Positions 1-10,356 of a stretch of 64,000 nucleotides of DNA are shown piece after piece (position 1 is the stretch's first letter; each line of letters begins with the position of its first letter). Source of the stretch: Eledone cirrhosa (Eukaryota; Mollusca; Cephalopoda; Octopoda; Eledonidae); NCBI GenBank assembly GCA_964016885.1, contig OZ024740.1, positions 204,381,429 to 204,445,428 of the forward strand. Direction: 5' to 3'. The notes under the pieces are model-generated. The model had not been told where the DNA came from. It did no database searches and saw nothing but the letters and a program-made list of their open reading frames with translations. Made by a program: the position numbers and the translations under genes.

Positions 1-2270
1 CAGACGTGGCTGTGTTATTAACGGGTTTCTTATAGACCCAGACGTGGCTGTGTTATTAAGGAGTTTATTATAGACCCAGATGTGGCGGTGTTGTTAAGGG
101 GTTCGTTATAGACCCAGACGTGGCTGTGTTATTAAGGAGTTTATTATAGACCCAGACGTGGATGTGTTATTAAGGAGTTTGTTATAGACCCAAACGTGGC
201 TGTGTTATTAAGGAGTTTGTTATAGCCCCAGATCGGCTGTGTTGTTAAGGAGTTCGTTATAGACACAGACGGGGCTGTGATATTAAGGTGTTTATTATAG
301 ACCCAGACGTGGCTGTGTTATTAAGGGGTTTCTTATAGACCCAGACGTGGCTGTGTTATTAAGGAGTTTATTATAGACCGAGACGTGGCGGTGTTGTTAA
401 GGAGTTCGTTATAGACCCAGACGTGGCGGTGTTGTTAAGAAGTTCGTTATAGACATAGACGTGGCTGTGTTATTAAGGAGTTTCTTATAGACCCAGACGT
501 GGCTGTGTTGTTAAGGAGTTTGTTATAGACCATGACGTGGCAGTGTTGTTAAGGAGTTTGTTATAGACCCAGATGTGGCTGTGTTGTTAAGGAGTTTATT
601 ATAGACACAGACGTGGCTGTGTTGTTAAGGAGTTCGTTATCGACCCAGGCGTGGCTGTGTTATTAAGGAGTTTCTTATAGACCCAGACGTGGCTGTGTTA
701 TTAAGGAGTTTGTTATAGACCAAGACGTGGCTGTGTTGTTAAGGAGTTCGTTATACACCCAGACATGGTTGTGTTATTAAGGAGTTTGTAGTAGACCCAG
801 ACATGGTGGTGTTGTTAAGGAGTTTATTATAGACCCAGACTATGGCTGTGTTATTAAGGAGTTTATTATAGACCCAGACGTGTCTGTGTTGTTAAGGTGT
901 TCATTATAGACCCAGACGTGGCTGTGTTATTAAGGAGTTCGTTATAGACACAGACGGGGCTGTGTTGTTAAGGAGTTCATTATAGACCCAGACGTGGGTG
1001 TGTTGTTAAGGAGTTTGTTATAGACCCAGACGTGGCTGTGTTATAGACCCAGACGTGGCTGTGTTATTAAGGAGTTTGTTATAGACTCAAACGTGGCTGT
1101 GTTATTAAGGAGTTTGTTATAGCCCCAGATCGGCTGTGTTGTTAAGGAGTTCGTTATAGACACAGACGGGGCTGTGTTATTAAGGAGTTTATTATAGACC
1201 CCGACGTGGCTGTGTTATTAAGGGGTTTCTTATAGACCCAGACGTGGCTGTGTTATGAAGGAGTTTATTATAGACCCAGACGTCGCGGTGTTGTACAGGA
1301 GTTCGTTATAGACCCAGACGTGGCTTTGTTATTAAGGAGTTTATTATAGACCCAGACGTTGCTGTGTTGTTAAGGAGTTTGTTATAGACCCAGACGTGGC
1401 TGTGTTGTTAAGTAGTTCGTTATAGACCCAGACATAGTTGTGTTATTAAGGAGTTTGTAGTAGACCCAGACATGGTGGTGTTGTTAAGGAGTTTATTATA
1501 GACCCAGACTATGGCTGTGTTATTAAGGAGTTTATTATAGACCCAGACGTGTCTGTGTTGTTAAGGTGTTCATTATAGACCAAGACGTGGCTGTGTTATT
1601 AAGGAGTTCGTTATAGACACAGATGGGGCTGTGTTGTTAAGCAGTTCATTATAGACCCAGACGTGGCTGTGTTGTTAAGGAGTTTGTTATAGACCCACAC
1701 GTGGCTGTGTTATAGACCCAGACGTGGCTGTGTTATAGACCGAGACGTGGCTATGTTATTAAGAAGTTTCTTATAGACCCAGACGTGGCTGTGTTGTTAA
1801 GGAGTTTGTTATAGACTCAGACGTGGCTGTGTTATTAAGGAGTTTGTTATAGCCCCAGATCGGCTGTGTTGTTAAGGAGTTCGTTATAGACACAGACGGG
1901 GCTGTGTTATTAAGGAGTTTATTATAGACACAGACGTGGCTGTGTTATTAAGGGTTTCTTATAGACCCAGACGTGGCTCTGTTGTTAAGGAGTTCGTTAT
2001 AGACACAGACGGGGCTGTGTTGTTAAGGAGTTTCTTATAGACCCAGACGTGGCTGTGTTCTTAAGGAGTTCGTTATAGACACAGACGGGGCTGTGAAGTT
2101 AAGGAGTTTGTTATAGACCCAGACGTGACTGTGTTATTAAGGAGTTTATTATAGACCCAGACGTGGCTGTGTTGTTAAGGAGTTCGTTATAGACACAGAC
2201 GGGGCTGTGTTATTAAGGAGTTTATTATAGACCCAGACGTGGCTGTGTTGTTAAGGAGTTCGTTATAGAC

Positions 2271-4190
2271 CCAGGCGTGGCTGTGTTATTAAGGAGTTTA
2301 TTATAGACCCAGACGTGGCTGTGTTATTAAGGAGTTTGTTATAGACCCAGACGTGGCTATGTTATTAAGGAGTTTCTTATAGACCCAGACGTGGCTGTGT
2401 TGGTAAGGAGTTTGTTATAGACACAGACGTGATTGTGTTGTTAAGGAGTTCGTTATCGACCCAGGCTTGGCTGTGTTATTAAGGAGTTTCTTATAGACCC
2501 AGACGTGGCTGTTTTATTAAGGAGATTCTTATAGACCCAGACGTGGCTGTGTTATTAAGGAGTTTGTTATAGACCCAGACGTGGCTGTGTTGTTAAGGAG
2601 TTCGTTATAGACGCAGACGGGGCTTTGTTGTTAAGGAGTTTCATATAGACCCAGACGGGGCTGTGTTGTTAAGGAGTTCGTTATAGACTCAGACGGGGCT
2701 GTGTTGTTAAGGAGTTTCATATAGACCCAGACGGGGCTGTGTTGTTAAGGAGTTTCTTAAAGACCGAGACGGGGCTGTGTTGTTAAGGAGTTTCTTATAG
2801 ACCCAGACGTGGCTGTGTTGTTAAGGAGTTCGTTATAGACACAGACGTGGCTGTGTTGTTAAGGAGTTTCTTATAGACCCAGACGTGGGTGTGTTGTTAA
2901 GGAGTTCGTTATAGACACAGACGGGGCTGTGAAGTTAAGGAGTTTGTTATAGACCCAGACGTGACTGTGTTATTAAGGAGTTTATTATAGACCCAGACGT
3001 GGCTGTGTTGTTAAGGAGTTTGTTAAATACTCAGACGTGGCTGTGTTATTTAGGAGTTTGTTATAGCCCCAGATCGGCTGTGTTGTTAAGGAGTTCGTTA
3101 TAGACACAGACGGTGCTGTGTTATTAAGGAGTTTATTATAGACCCAGACGTGGCTGTGTTATTAAGGGGTTTCTTATAGACCCAGACGTGGCTGTGTTAT
3201 TAAGGAGTTTATTATAGACCCAGACGTTGCTGTGTTATTAAGGAGTTTGTTATAGACCCAGACGTGGCTGTGTTGTTAAGGAGTTCGTTATAGACACAGA
3301 CGGGGCTGTGTTGTTAAGGAGTTCATTATAGACCCAGACGTGGCTGTGTTATTAAGGAGTTTGTTATAGACCCAGACGTGGCTGTGTTATAGACCCAGAC
3401 GTGGCTATGTTATTAAGAAGTTTCTTATAGACCCAGACGTGGCTGTGTTGTTAAGGAGTTTGTTATAGACTCCGACGTGGCTGTGTTATTAAGGAGTTTG
3501 TTATAGCCCCAGATCGGCTGTGTTGTTAAGGAGTTCGTTATAGACACAGACGGGGCTGTGTTATTAAGGAGTTTATTATAGACCCAGACGTGGCTGTGTT
3601 ATTAAGGGTTTCTCATAGACCCAGGCGTGGCTGTGTTATTAAGGAGTTTATTATAGACCCAGACGTGGCTGTGTTATTAAGGAGTTTGTTATAGACCCAG
3701 ACGTGGCTATGTTATTAAGAAGTTTCTTATAGACCCAGACGTGGCTGTGTTGGTAAGGAGTTTGTTATAGACACAGACGTGATTGTGTTGTTAAGGAGTT
3801 CGTTATCGACCCAGGCTTGGCTGTTTTATTAAGGAGATTCTTATAGACCCAGACGTGGCTGTGTTATTAAGGAGTTTGTTATAGACCCAGACGTGGCTGT
3901 GTTGTTAAGGAGTTCGTTATAGACGCAGACGGGGCTTTGTTGTTAAGGAGTTTCATATAGACCCAGACGGGGCTGTGTTGTTAAGGAGTTCGTTATAGAC
4001 TCAGACGGGGCTGTGTTGTTAAGGAGTTTCATATAGACCCAGACGGGGCTGTGTTGTTAAGGAGTTTCTTATAGACCGAGACGGGGCTGTGTTGTTAAGG
4101 AGTTTCTTATAGACCCAGACGTGGCTGTGTTGTTAAGGAGTTCGTTATAGACACAGACGTGGCTGTGTTGTTAAGGAGTTTATTATAGAC
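2271..4190. repeat. Higher-order duplication of about 1.3 kb inside the satellite
   Basis: The run starting with variant CCAGGCGTGG at 2271 returns at 3621. The rare variant ACGCAGACGGGGCTTTG at 2611 returns at 3923. The offset falls from 1350 to 1312 bp because one 38-bp monomer is missing from the second copy. This shows block-wise amplification of many monomers at once. Confidence 0.85.
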
Positions 4191-4676
4191 CCAGACGTGG
4201 CGGTGTTGTTAAGGAGTTCGTTATAGACCCAGACGTTGCTGTGTTATTAAGGAGTTTGTTATAGACCCAGACGTGGCTGTGTTGTTAAGGAGTTCGTTAT
4301 AGACACAGACGGGGCTGTGTTGTTAAGGAGTTCATTATAGACCCAGACGTGGCTGTGTTATTAAGGAGTTTGTTATAGACCCAGACGTGGCTGTGTTATA
4401 GACCCAGACGTGGCTATGTTATTAAGAAGTTTCTTATAGACCCAGACGTGGCTGTGTTGTTAAGGCGTTTGTTATAGACTCAGACGTGGCTGTGTTATTA
4501 AGGAGTTTGTTATAGCCCCAGATCGGCTGTGTTGTTAAGGAGTTCGTTATAGACACAGACGGGGCTGTGTTATTAAGGAGTTTATTATAGACCCAGACGT
4601 GGCTGTGTTATTAAGGGTTTCTCATAGACCCAGGCGTGGCTGTGTTATTAAGGAGTTTATTATAGACCCAGACGTG

Positions 4677-4904
4677 GCTGCGTTGTTAAGGAGTTCGTTA
4701 TAGACCCAGAGGTGGCTGTGTTATTAAGGAGTTTATTATAGACCCAGACGTGGCTGTGTTATTAAGGAGTTTGTTATAGACCCAGACGTGGCTGCGTTGT
4801 TAAGGAGTTCGTTATAGACCCAGAGGTGGCTGTGTTATTAAGGAGTTTATTATAGACCCAGACGTGGCTGTGTTATTAAGGAGTTTGTTATAGACCCAGA
4901 CGTG
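4677..4904. repeat. Three-monomer (114-bp) tandem duplication
   Basis: The variant series GCTGCGTTG, then CAGAGGTGGC, then a standard unit occurs at 4677 and again at 4791. The offset is exactly 114 bp, or three monomers. It is a small-scale example of the expansion that built the array. Confidence 0.8.
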
Positions 4905-5238
4905 GCCGTGTTGTTAAGGCGTTTGTTATAGACACTGACGTGATTGTGTTGTTAAGGAGTTCGTTATCGACCCAGGCTTGGCTGTGTTATTAAGGAGTTT
5001 CTTATAGACCCAGAGGTGGCAGTGTTATTAAGGAGATTCTTATAGACCCAGACGTGGCTGTGTTATTAAGGAGTTAGTTATAGACCCAGACGTGGCTGTG
5101 TTGTTAAGGAGTTCGTTATAGACGCAGACGGGGCTGTGTTGTTAAGGAGTATCTTATAGACCCAGACGTGGCTGTGTTGCTAAGGAGTTCATTATAGACT
5201 CAGACGTGGCTGTGTTATTAAGGAGTTTATTATAGACC

Positions 5239-5663
5239 TAGACGTGGCTGTGTTATTAACGGGTTTCTTATAGACCCAGACGTGGCTGTGTTATTAAGGA
5301 GTTTATTATAGACCCAGATGTGGCGGTGTTGTTAAGGGGTTCGTTATAGACCCAGACGTGGCTGTGTTATTAAGGAGTTTATTATAGACCCAGACGTGGA
5401 TGTGTTATTAAGGAGTTTGTTATAGACCCAAACGTGGCTGTGTTATTAAGGAGTTTGTTATAGCCCCAGATCGGCTGTGTTGTTAAGGAGTTCGTTATAG
5501 ACACAGACGGGGCTGTGATATTAAGGTGTTTATTATAGACCCAGACGTGGCTGTGTTATTAAGGGGTTTCTTATAGACCCAGACGTGGCTGTGTTATTAA
5601 GGAGTTTATTATAGACCCAGACGTGGCGGTGTTGTTAAGGAGTTCGTTATAGACCCAGACGTG
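5239..5663. repeat. Second copy of the window's first ~425 bp (5,238-bp offset)
   Basis: Position 3 (GACGTGGCTG followed by TTATTAACGGG) matches 5241, and the order of variant monomers (CAGATGTGGCGG, AACGTGG, CAGATCGG) is kept for about 425 bp with a few substitutions. The window therefore opens inside one copy of a long block whose next copy begins at 5239. Confidence 0.8.
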
Positions 5664-5751
5664 GCTGTGTTATTAAGGACTTTATTATAGACCCAGACGT
5701 AGCTGTGTTGTTAAGGAGTTCGTTATAGACCCAGACGTGGTGTGTTATTAA

Positions 5752-5755
5752 GAAG
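5752..5755. repeat. Left target-site duplication GAAG of the 5756-7136 element
   Basis: GAAG precedes the LTR at 5752-5755 and follows the other LTR at 7137-7140. An uninterrupted satellite paralog at 31421-31560 carries the same flanks with a single GAAG at 31524-31527, which supports the 4-bp duplication. Confidence 0.9.
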
Positions 5756-5833
5756 TGTAGCGGTTGTCTCCCTTGTTTTGATTGGGATCTAGACGGGAAG
5801 TAGAACCCTTTCTGCAACTTCCGGTCAGAGCCC

Positions 5834-5840
5834 TATAAAA
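5834..5840 (+). promoter_or_regulatory. TATA box of LTR A
   Basis: TATAAAA inside CCCTATAAAACT, about 78 bp into the LTR, is the expected U3 promoter. The same box occurs at 6840-6846 and, on the minus strand, at 44522-44528 and 47994-48000. Transcription would run rightward into the PBS palindrome. Confidence 0.6.
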
Positions 5841-5931
5841 CTAACAACTTTAAGCTTTCTAACTCTCTTTGCCTTTTCGGCACCAGGTCAAGAGCCTCTC
5901 ATTGGGCTCCGCCATTAATTTGGCCAACAGG

Positions 5932-5978
5932 CGCCTGGACTTAGCCAGGCGTCTTCTGCCAGCCGCGTTTGCCTGGCA
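5932..5978 (+). other. Paired hairpins in the R/U5 part of LTR A
   Basis: CGCCTGG (5932-5938) pairs with CCAGGCG (5945-5951), and TGCCAG (5957-5962) pairs with CTGGCA (5973-5978). In the 44411-44430 copy the first stem is a perfect eight-base pairing, CGCCTGGC with GCCAGGCG. The hairpins may be structured RNA in the transcript leader; their role is unknown. Confidence 0.55.
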
Positions 5979-6131
5979 ATCAAAACGGTAACTACTAACT
6001 TTGCTTCATTCTAACAACAACCTCATCTTTGACATGTCAAGTATACTATCTACCATTGTTAATTAAATATTATACACACAAACCATGTCTCGTTTTGTTA
6101 CATTCATACAACCTCAGTAATCTCGCTATAT

Positions 6132-6185
6132 CGGTGACCCCGACGTGATACGAACACGCGGCCGTTCATCACGTCGGGGTCACCA
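6132..6185 (+). other. Head-to-head primer binding sites (tRNA-Trp), palindromic
   Basis: The plus-strand site CGGTGACCCCGACGTGAT (6132-6149) is followed by an 18-nt spacer. The inverted site ATCACGTCGGGGTCACCA (6168-6185) comes next. The latter is the exact 3' end expected of a metazoan tRNA-Trp, so its complement is a perfect 18-nt PBS for LTR B. RNA across it would form a near-perfect 18-bp hairpin. The spacer also holds GAACACGC, which extends the match into the tRNA T arm. Confidence 0.88.
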
Positions 6186-6186
6186 C

Positions 6187-6595
6187 TTTAGGAAATAGAT
6201 ATCGGTGCACATGCAACATAATATAAAAGACAAAGAGTACTGGTGTGTGTGTGTGATAAAGTTTTACTTCATAGAAGTCAAAGGTGTATAATGTAAAGGG
6301 TTGTTACCCGATGGCAATAATACCATTCTGAAGTTGGTAGAAATGTCTTGGCGCTCTCATCTCAGGCTGGTGAGCTGCATGGTGCTTGGTAACGAAAGGG
6401 TCGTCCAGCAAGAATCACCAGCTATGGTCGGAGATGTTACCACTTCAGGAATCAGGAGGCGAGAGAGAGATTTCGCGGTTAATCGCTCCTTTTATCTCTG
6501 TTGACCGGAAGTGACCACTAGGGAGTTTGGTCAATCCCAAAGGGAAGCAACTCCACCTACTTCCTGTCTAGAGAACAGCGATTCGATTGTCGTGG
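6187..6595 (-). repeat. Inverted LTR of family B, lacking its first ~23 bp
   Basis: The minus strand reads as LTR B from CCACGACAATCG to CCTAAA, then its PBS. It matches 47242-47653, 58959-59387 and 60224-60576. The missing part is the TGTAGTAAAAGTTGCC start seen at 60224. The core promoter (ATAAAAGG, complement at 6488-6496) points leftward, toward LTR A. The 67-residue open frame across it is antisense LTR sequence, not a gene. Confidence 0.9.
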
Positions 6596-6761
6596 ATGTC
6601 CAGTCGTTCTCTGGCCAAGAGCGGTTGGCTACCTTGATATCTATCATTGATTTTTCCAAACATTCTTTTGTCTTAATTTTCATGCCTGTTACAACATTCT
6701 CGCCAACTTGCTACATATTTTCATTTCGATTTTTATACACTAAAATTCTGGCGGGAGGTTA
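6593..6761 (+). other. 3' internal segment of family A with polypurine tract
   Basis: Nearly identical (one substitution seen) to the reverse strand of 44607-44775, ending in the polypurine tract GGCGGGAGGTTA (6750-6761) right before the 3' LTR. The junction with the inverted LTR B falls on a shared TGG at 6593-6595. The segment is non-coding. Confidence 0.85.
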
Positions 6762-7136
6762 TGTAGCGGTTGTCTCCCTTGTTTTGATTGGGATCTAGAC
6801 GGGAAGTAGAACCCTTTCTGCAACTTCCGGTCAGAGCCCTATAAAACTAACAACTTTAAGTTTTCTAACTCTCTTTGCCTTTTCGGCACCAGGTCAAGAG
6901 CCTCTCATTGGGCTCCGCCATTAATTTGGCCAACAGGCGCCTGGACTTAGCCAGGAGTCTTCTGCCAGCCGCGTTTGCCTGGCAATCAAAACGGTAACTA
7001 CTAACTTTGCTTCATTCTAACAACATCCTCATCTTTGACATGTCAAGTATACTATCTACCATTGTTAATTAAATATTATACACACAAACCATGTCTCGTT
7101 TTGTTACATTCATACAACCTCAGTAATCTCGCTATA
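6762..7136 (+). repeat. 3' LTR of family A (375 bp)
   Basis: Direct partner of 5756-6130, from TGTAGCGG to CGCTATA. It follows the polypurine tract directly and is followed by GAAG (7137-7140), where the satellite resumes in register. Confidence 0.93.
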
Positions 7137-10100
7137 GAAGTTTATTATACACCCAGACGTGACTGTGTTGTTAAGGAGTTCGTTATAGACCCAGACGGGG
7201 CTGTGTTATTAAGGAGTTTATTATCGAACCAGACGCGGCTGTGTTGTTAAGGAGTTCGTTATAGATCAGACGGGGCTGTGTTATTAAGGAGTTTATTATA
7301 GACCCAGACGTGGCTGTGTTGTTAAGGTGTTCATTATAGACCCAGACGTGGCTGTGTTATTAAGGAGTTTGTTATAGACCCAGACGTGGGTGTGTTATAG
7401 ACCCAGACGTGGCTGTGTTATAGACCCAGACGTGGCTATGTTATTAAGAAGTTTCTTATAGACCCAGACGTGGCTGTGTTGTTAAGGAGTTTGTTATAGA
7501 CTCAGACTTGGCTGTGTTATTAAGGAGTTTGTTATAGCCCCAGATCGGCTGTGTTGTTAAGGAGTTCGTTATAGACACAGACGGGGCCGTGTTATTAAGG
7601 AGTTTATTATAGAGCCAGACGTGGCTGTGTTATTAAGGGGTTTCTTATAGACCCAGACGTGGCTGTGTTATTAAGGAGTTTATTATAGACCCAGACGTGG
7701 CGGTGTTGTAAAGGAGATCGTTATAGGCCCAGACGTGGCTGTGTTATTGAGGAGTTTATTATAGACCCAGACGTTGCTGTGTTATTAAAGAGTTTGTTAT
7801 AGACCCAGACGTGGCTGTGTTGTTAAGGAGTTTGTTATAGACCATGACGTGGCTGTGTTGTTAAGGAGTTCGTTATAGACCCAGACATGGTTGTGTTATT
7901 AAGGAGTTTGTAGTAGACCCAGACATGGTGGTGTTGTTAAGGAGTTTATTATAGACCCAGACTATGGCTGTGTTATTAAGGAGTTTATTATAGACCCAGA
8001 CGTGTCTGTGTTGTTAAGGTGTTCATTATAGACCCAGACGTGGCTGTGTTATTAAGGAGTTCGTTATAGACACAGACGGGGCTGTGTTGTTAAGGAGTTC
8101 ATTATAGACCCAGACGTGGCTGTGTTGTTAAGGAGTTTGTTATAGACCCAGACGTGGCTGTGTTATAGACCCAGACGTGGCTATGTTATTAAGAAGTTTC
8201 TTATAGACCCAGACGTGGCTGTGTTGTTAAGGAGTTTGTTATAGACTCAGATGTGGCTGTGTTATTAAGGAGTTTGTTATAGCCCCAGATCGGATGCGTT
8301 GTTAAGGAGTTCGTTATAGACACAGACGTGGCTGTGTTATTAAGGAGTTTATTATAGACCCAGACGTGGCTGTGTTATTAAGGGTTTCTTATAGACCCAG
8401 ACGTGGCTCTGTTGTTAAGGAGTTCGTTATAGACACAGACGGGGCTGCGTTGTTAAGGAGTTTCTTATAGACCCAGACGTGGCTGTGTTGTTAAGGAGTT
8501 TGTTATAGACCCAGACGTGACTGTGTTATTAAGGAGTTTATTATAGACCCAGTCGTGGCTGTGTTGTTAAAGAGTTCGTTAAAGACACAGACGGGGCAGT
8601 GTTATTAAGGAGTTTATTATAGACCCACACGTGGCTGTGTTGTTAAGGAGTTCGTTATAGACACAGATGGGGCTGTGTTATTAAGGAGTTTATTATAGAC
8701 CCAGACGTGGCTGTGTTATTAAGGGTTTCTTATAGATCCAGGCGTGGCTGTGTTATTAAGGAGTTTATTATAGACCCAGACGTGGCTGTGTTATTAAGGA
8801 GTTTGTTATAGACCCAGAGGTGGATATGTTATTAAGGAGTTTCTTATTGACCCAGACGTGGCTGTGTTGGTAAGGAGTTTGTTATAGACACAGACGTGAT
8901 TGTGTTGTTAAGGAGTTCGTTATCGACCCAGGCTTGGCTGTGTTATTAAGGAGTTTCTTATAGACCCAGACGTGGCTATGTTATTAAGGAGATTCTTATA
9001 GACCCAGACGTGGCTGTGTTGTTAAGGAGTTTGTTATAGTCCCAGACGTGGCTGTGTTGTTAAGGAGTTCGTTATAGACGCAGACGGGGCTGTGATGTTA
9101 AGGAGTTTCCTATAGACCCAGACGTGGCTGTGTTGTTAAGGAGTTCGTTATAGACACAGACGGGGCTGTGTTGTTAAGGATTTTCTTATAGACCCAGACG
9201 GGGCTGTGTTGGTAAGGAGTTTGTTATAGACACAGACGTGATTGTGTTGTTAAGGAGTTCGTTATAGACCCAGACGTGGCCGTGTTATTCAGGGGTTTCT
9301 TATAGACCCAGACGTGGCTGTGTTATTAAGGAGTTTATTATAGACCCAGACGTGGCGGTGTTGTAAAGGAGTTCGTTATAGACTCAGACGTGGCTGTGTT
9401 ATTAAGGAGTTTATTATAGACCCAGACGTTGCTGTGTTATTAAGGAGTTTGTTATAGACCCAGACGTGGCTGTGTTGTTAAGGAGTTTGTTATAGACCAT
9501 GACGTGGCTGTGTTGTTAAGGAGTTCGTTATAGACACAGACGGGGCTGTGTTATTAAGGAGTTTCCTATAGACCCAGACGTGGCTGTGTTGTTAAGGAGT
9601 TCGTTATAGACTCAGACGGGGCTGTGTTGTTAAGGAGTTTCTTATAGACCCAGACGGGGCTGTGTTGTTAAGGAGTTCGTTATAGACACAGACGTGGCTG
9701 TGTTGTTAAGGAGTTTCTTATAGACCCAGACGTGGGTGTGTTGTTAAGGAGTTCGTTATAGACACAGACGGAGCTGTGAAGTTAAGGAGTTTGTTATAGA
9801 CCCAGACGTGGCTATGTTATTAAGAAGTTTCTTATAGACCCAGACGTGGCTGTGTTGTTAAGGAGTTTGTTATAGACTCAGACGTGGCTGTGTTATTTAG
9901 GAGTTTGTTATAGCCCAAGATCGGCTGTGTTGTTAAGGAGTTCGTTATAGAGACAGACGGTGCTGTGTTATTAAGGAATTTATTATAGACCCAGACGTGG
10001 CTGTGTTATTAAGGGGTTTCTTATAGACCCAGACGTGGCTGTGTTATTAAGGAGTTTATTATAGACCCAGACGTCGCGGTGTTGTAAAGGAGTTCGTTAT

Positions 10101-10356
10101 AGACCCAGACGTGGCTGTGTTATTAAGGAGTTTATTATAGACCCAGACGTTGCTGTGTTATTAAGGAGTTCGTTATAGACACAGACGGGGCTGTGTTGTT
10201 AAGGAGCTCATTATAGACCCAGACGTGGCTGTGTTGTTAAGGAGTTTGTTATAGACCCAGACGTGGCTGTGTTATAGACCCAGACGTGGCTATGTTATTA
10301 AGAAGATTCTTATAGACCCAGACGTGGCTTTGTTGTTAAGGAGTTTGTTATAGACT

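Larger units (their letters stand above)
1..5755. repeat. 38-bp tandem satellite array, segment 1
   Basis: Head-to-tail monomers of 38 bp; CAGACGTGGCTGTG recurs at 1, 39, 77 and so on. The monomer has a GC-richer part (CAGACGTGGC) and an AT-rich part (TTAAGGAGTTTATTATAG). Variants include a 37-bp unit with CAGATCGGCTG and a 23-bp unit lacking 15 bp (for example near 1036). Because 38 is not a multiple of three and the unit carries TAA and TAG, no frame stays open. There is no gene in this stretch. Confidence 0.98.
5756..6130 (+). repeat. 5' LTR of family A (375 bp)
   Basis: Runs from TGTAGCGG to CGCTATA, with short imperfect inverted ends. It is the direct repeat partner of 6762-7136. It contains a TATA box and a GC-rich pair of hairpins in the probable R/U5 part. 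A one-base spacer then leads to the primer binding site, the usual arrangement for a 5' LTR. Confidence 0.93.
5756..7136 (+). mobile_element. Chimeric non-autonomous LTR retroelement A, short form
   Basis: 1,381 bp, bounded by two 375-bp LTRs and a GAAG duplication. Order: LTR A, PBS for tRNA-Trp, inverted PBS, inverted LTR B fragment, a short 3' internal segment, polypurine tract, LTR A. There is no coding capacity; the short open frames are shadows of LTR sequence. The two LTRs differ at three sites I can see (near 5854, 5949 and 6026 and their counterparts), so the insertion is fairly young. Tract, PBS and duplication length fit Ty3/gypsy elements of the CsRn1 type. Movement must have used proteins from another copy. 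The same chimera, longer, lies at 44238-48078. Confidence 0.93.

Noticed and set aside
1..5755. CRISPR-like array of regularly spaced repeats
   Set aside because: The repeats are contiguous 38-bp monomers without unique spacers, and the context is eukaryotic.
6132..6185. Possible tRNA gene fragment (ATCACGTCGGGGTCACCA)
   Set aside because: It is an inverted primer binding site directly next to an LTR. There is no acceptor 5' half, D arm or anticodon arm, and genomic tRNA genes do not encode CCA in animals.
6301..6504. 67-residue open frame found in four places (also 47336-47539 and 60338-60541)
   Set aside because: It is the antisense strand of LTR B, repeated because the LTR is repeated. 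It has no domain, and the frame is explained by LTR identity.
7035..7250. 71-residue open frame running from LTR into satellite
   Set aside because: It crosses the element boundary at 7136 and has no domain. The frame is accidental.
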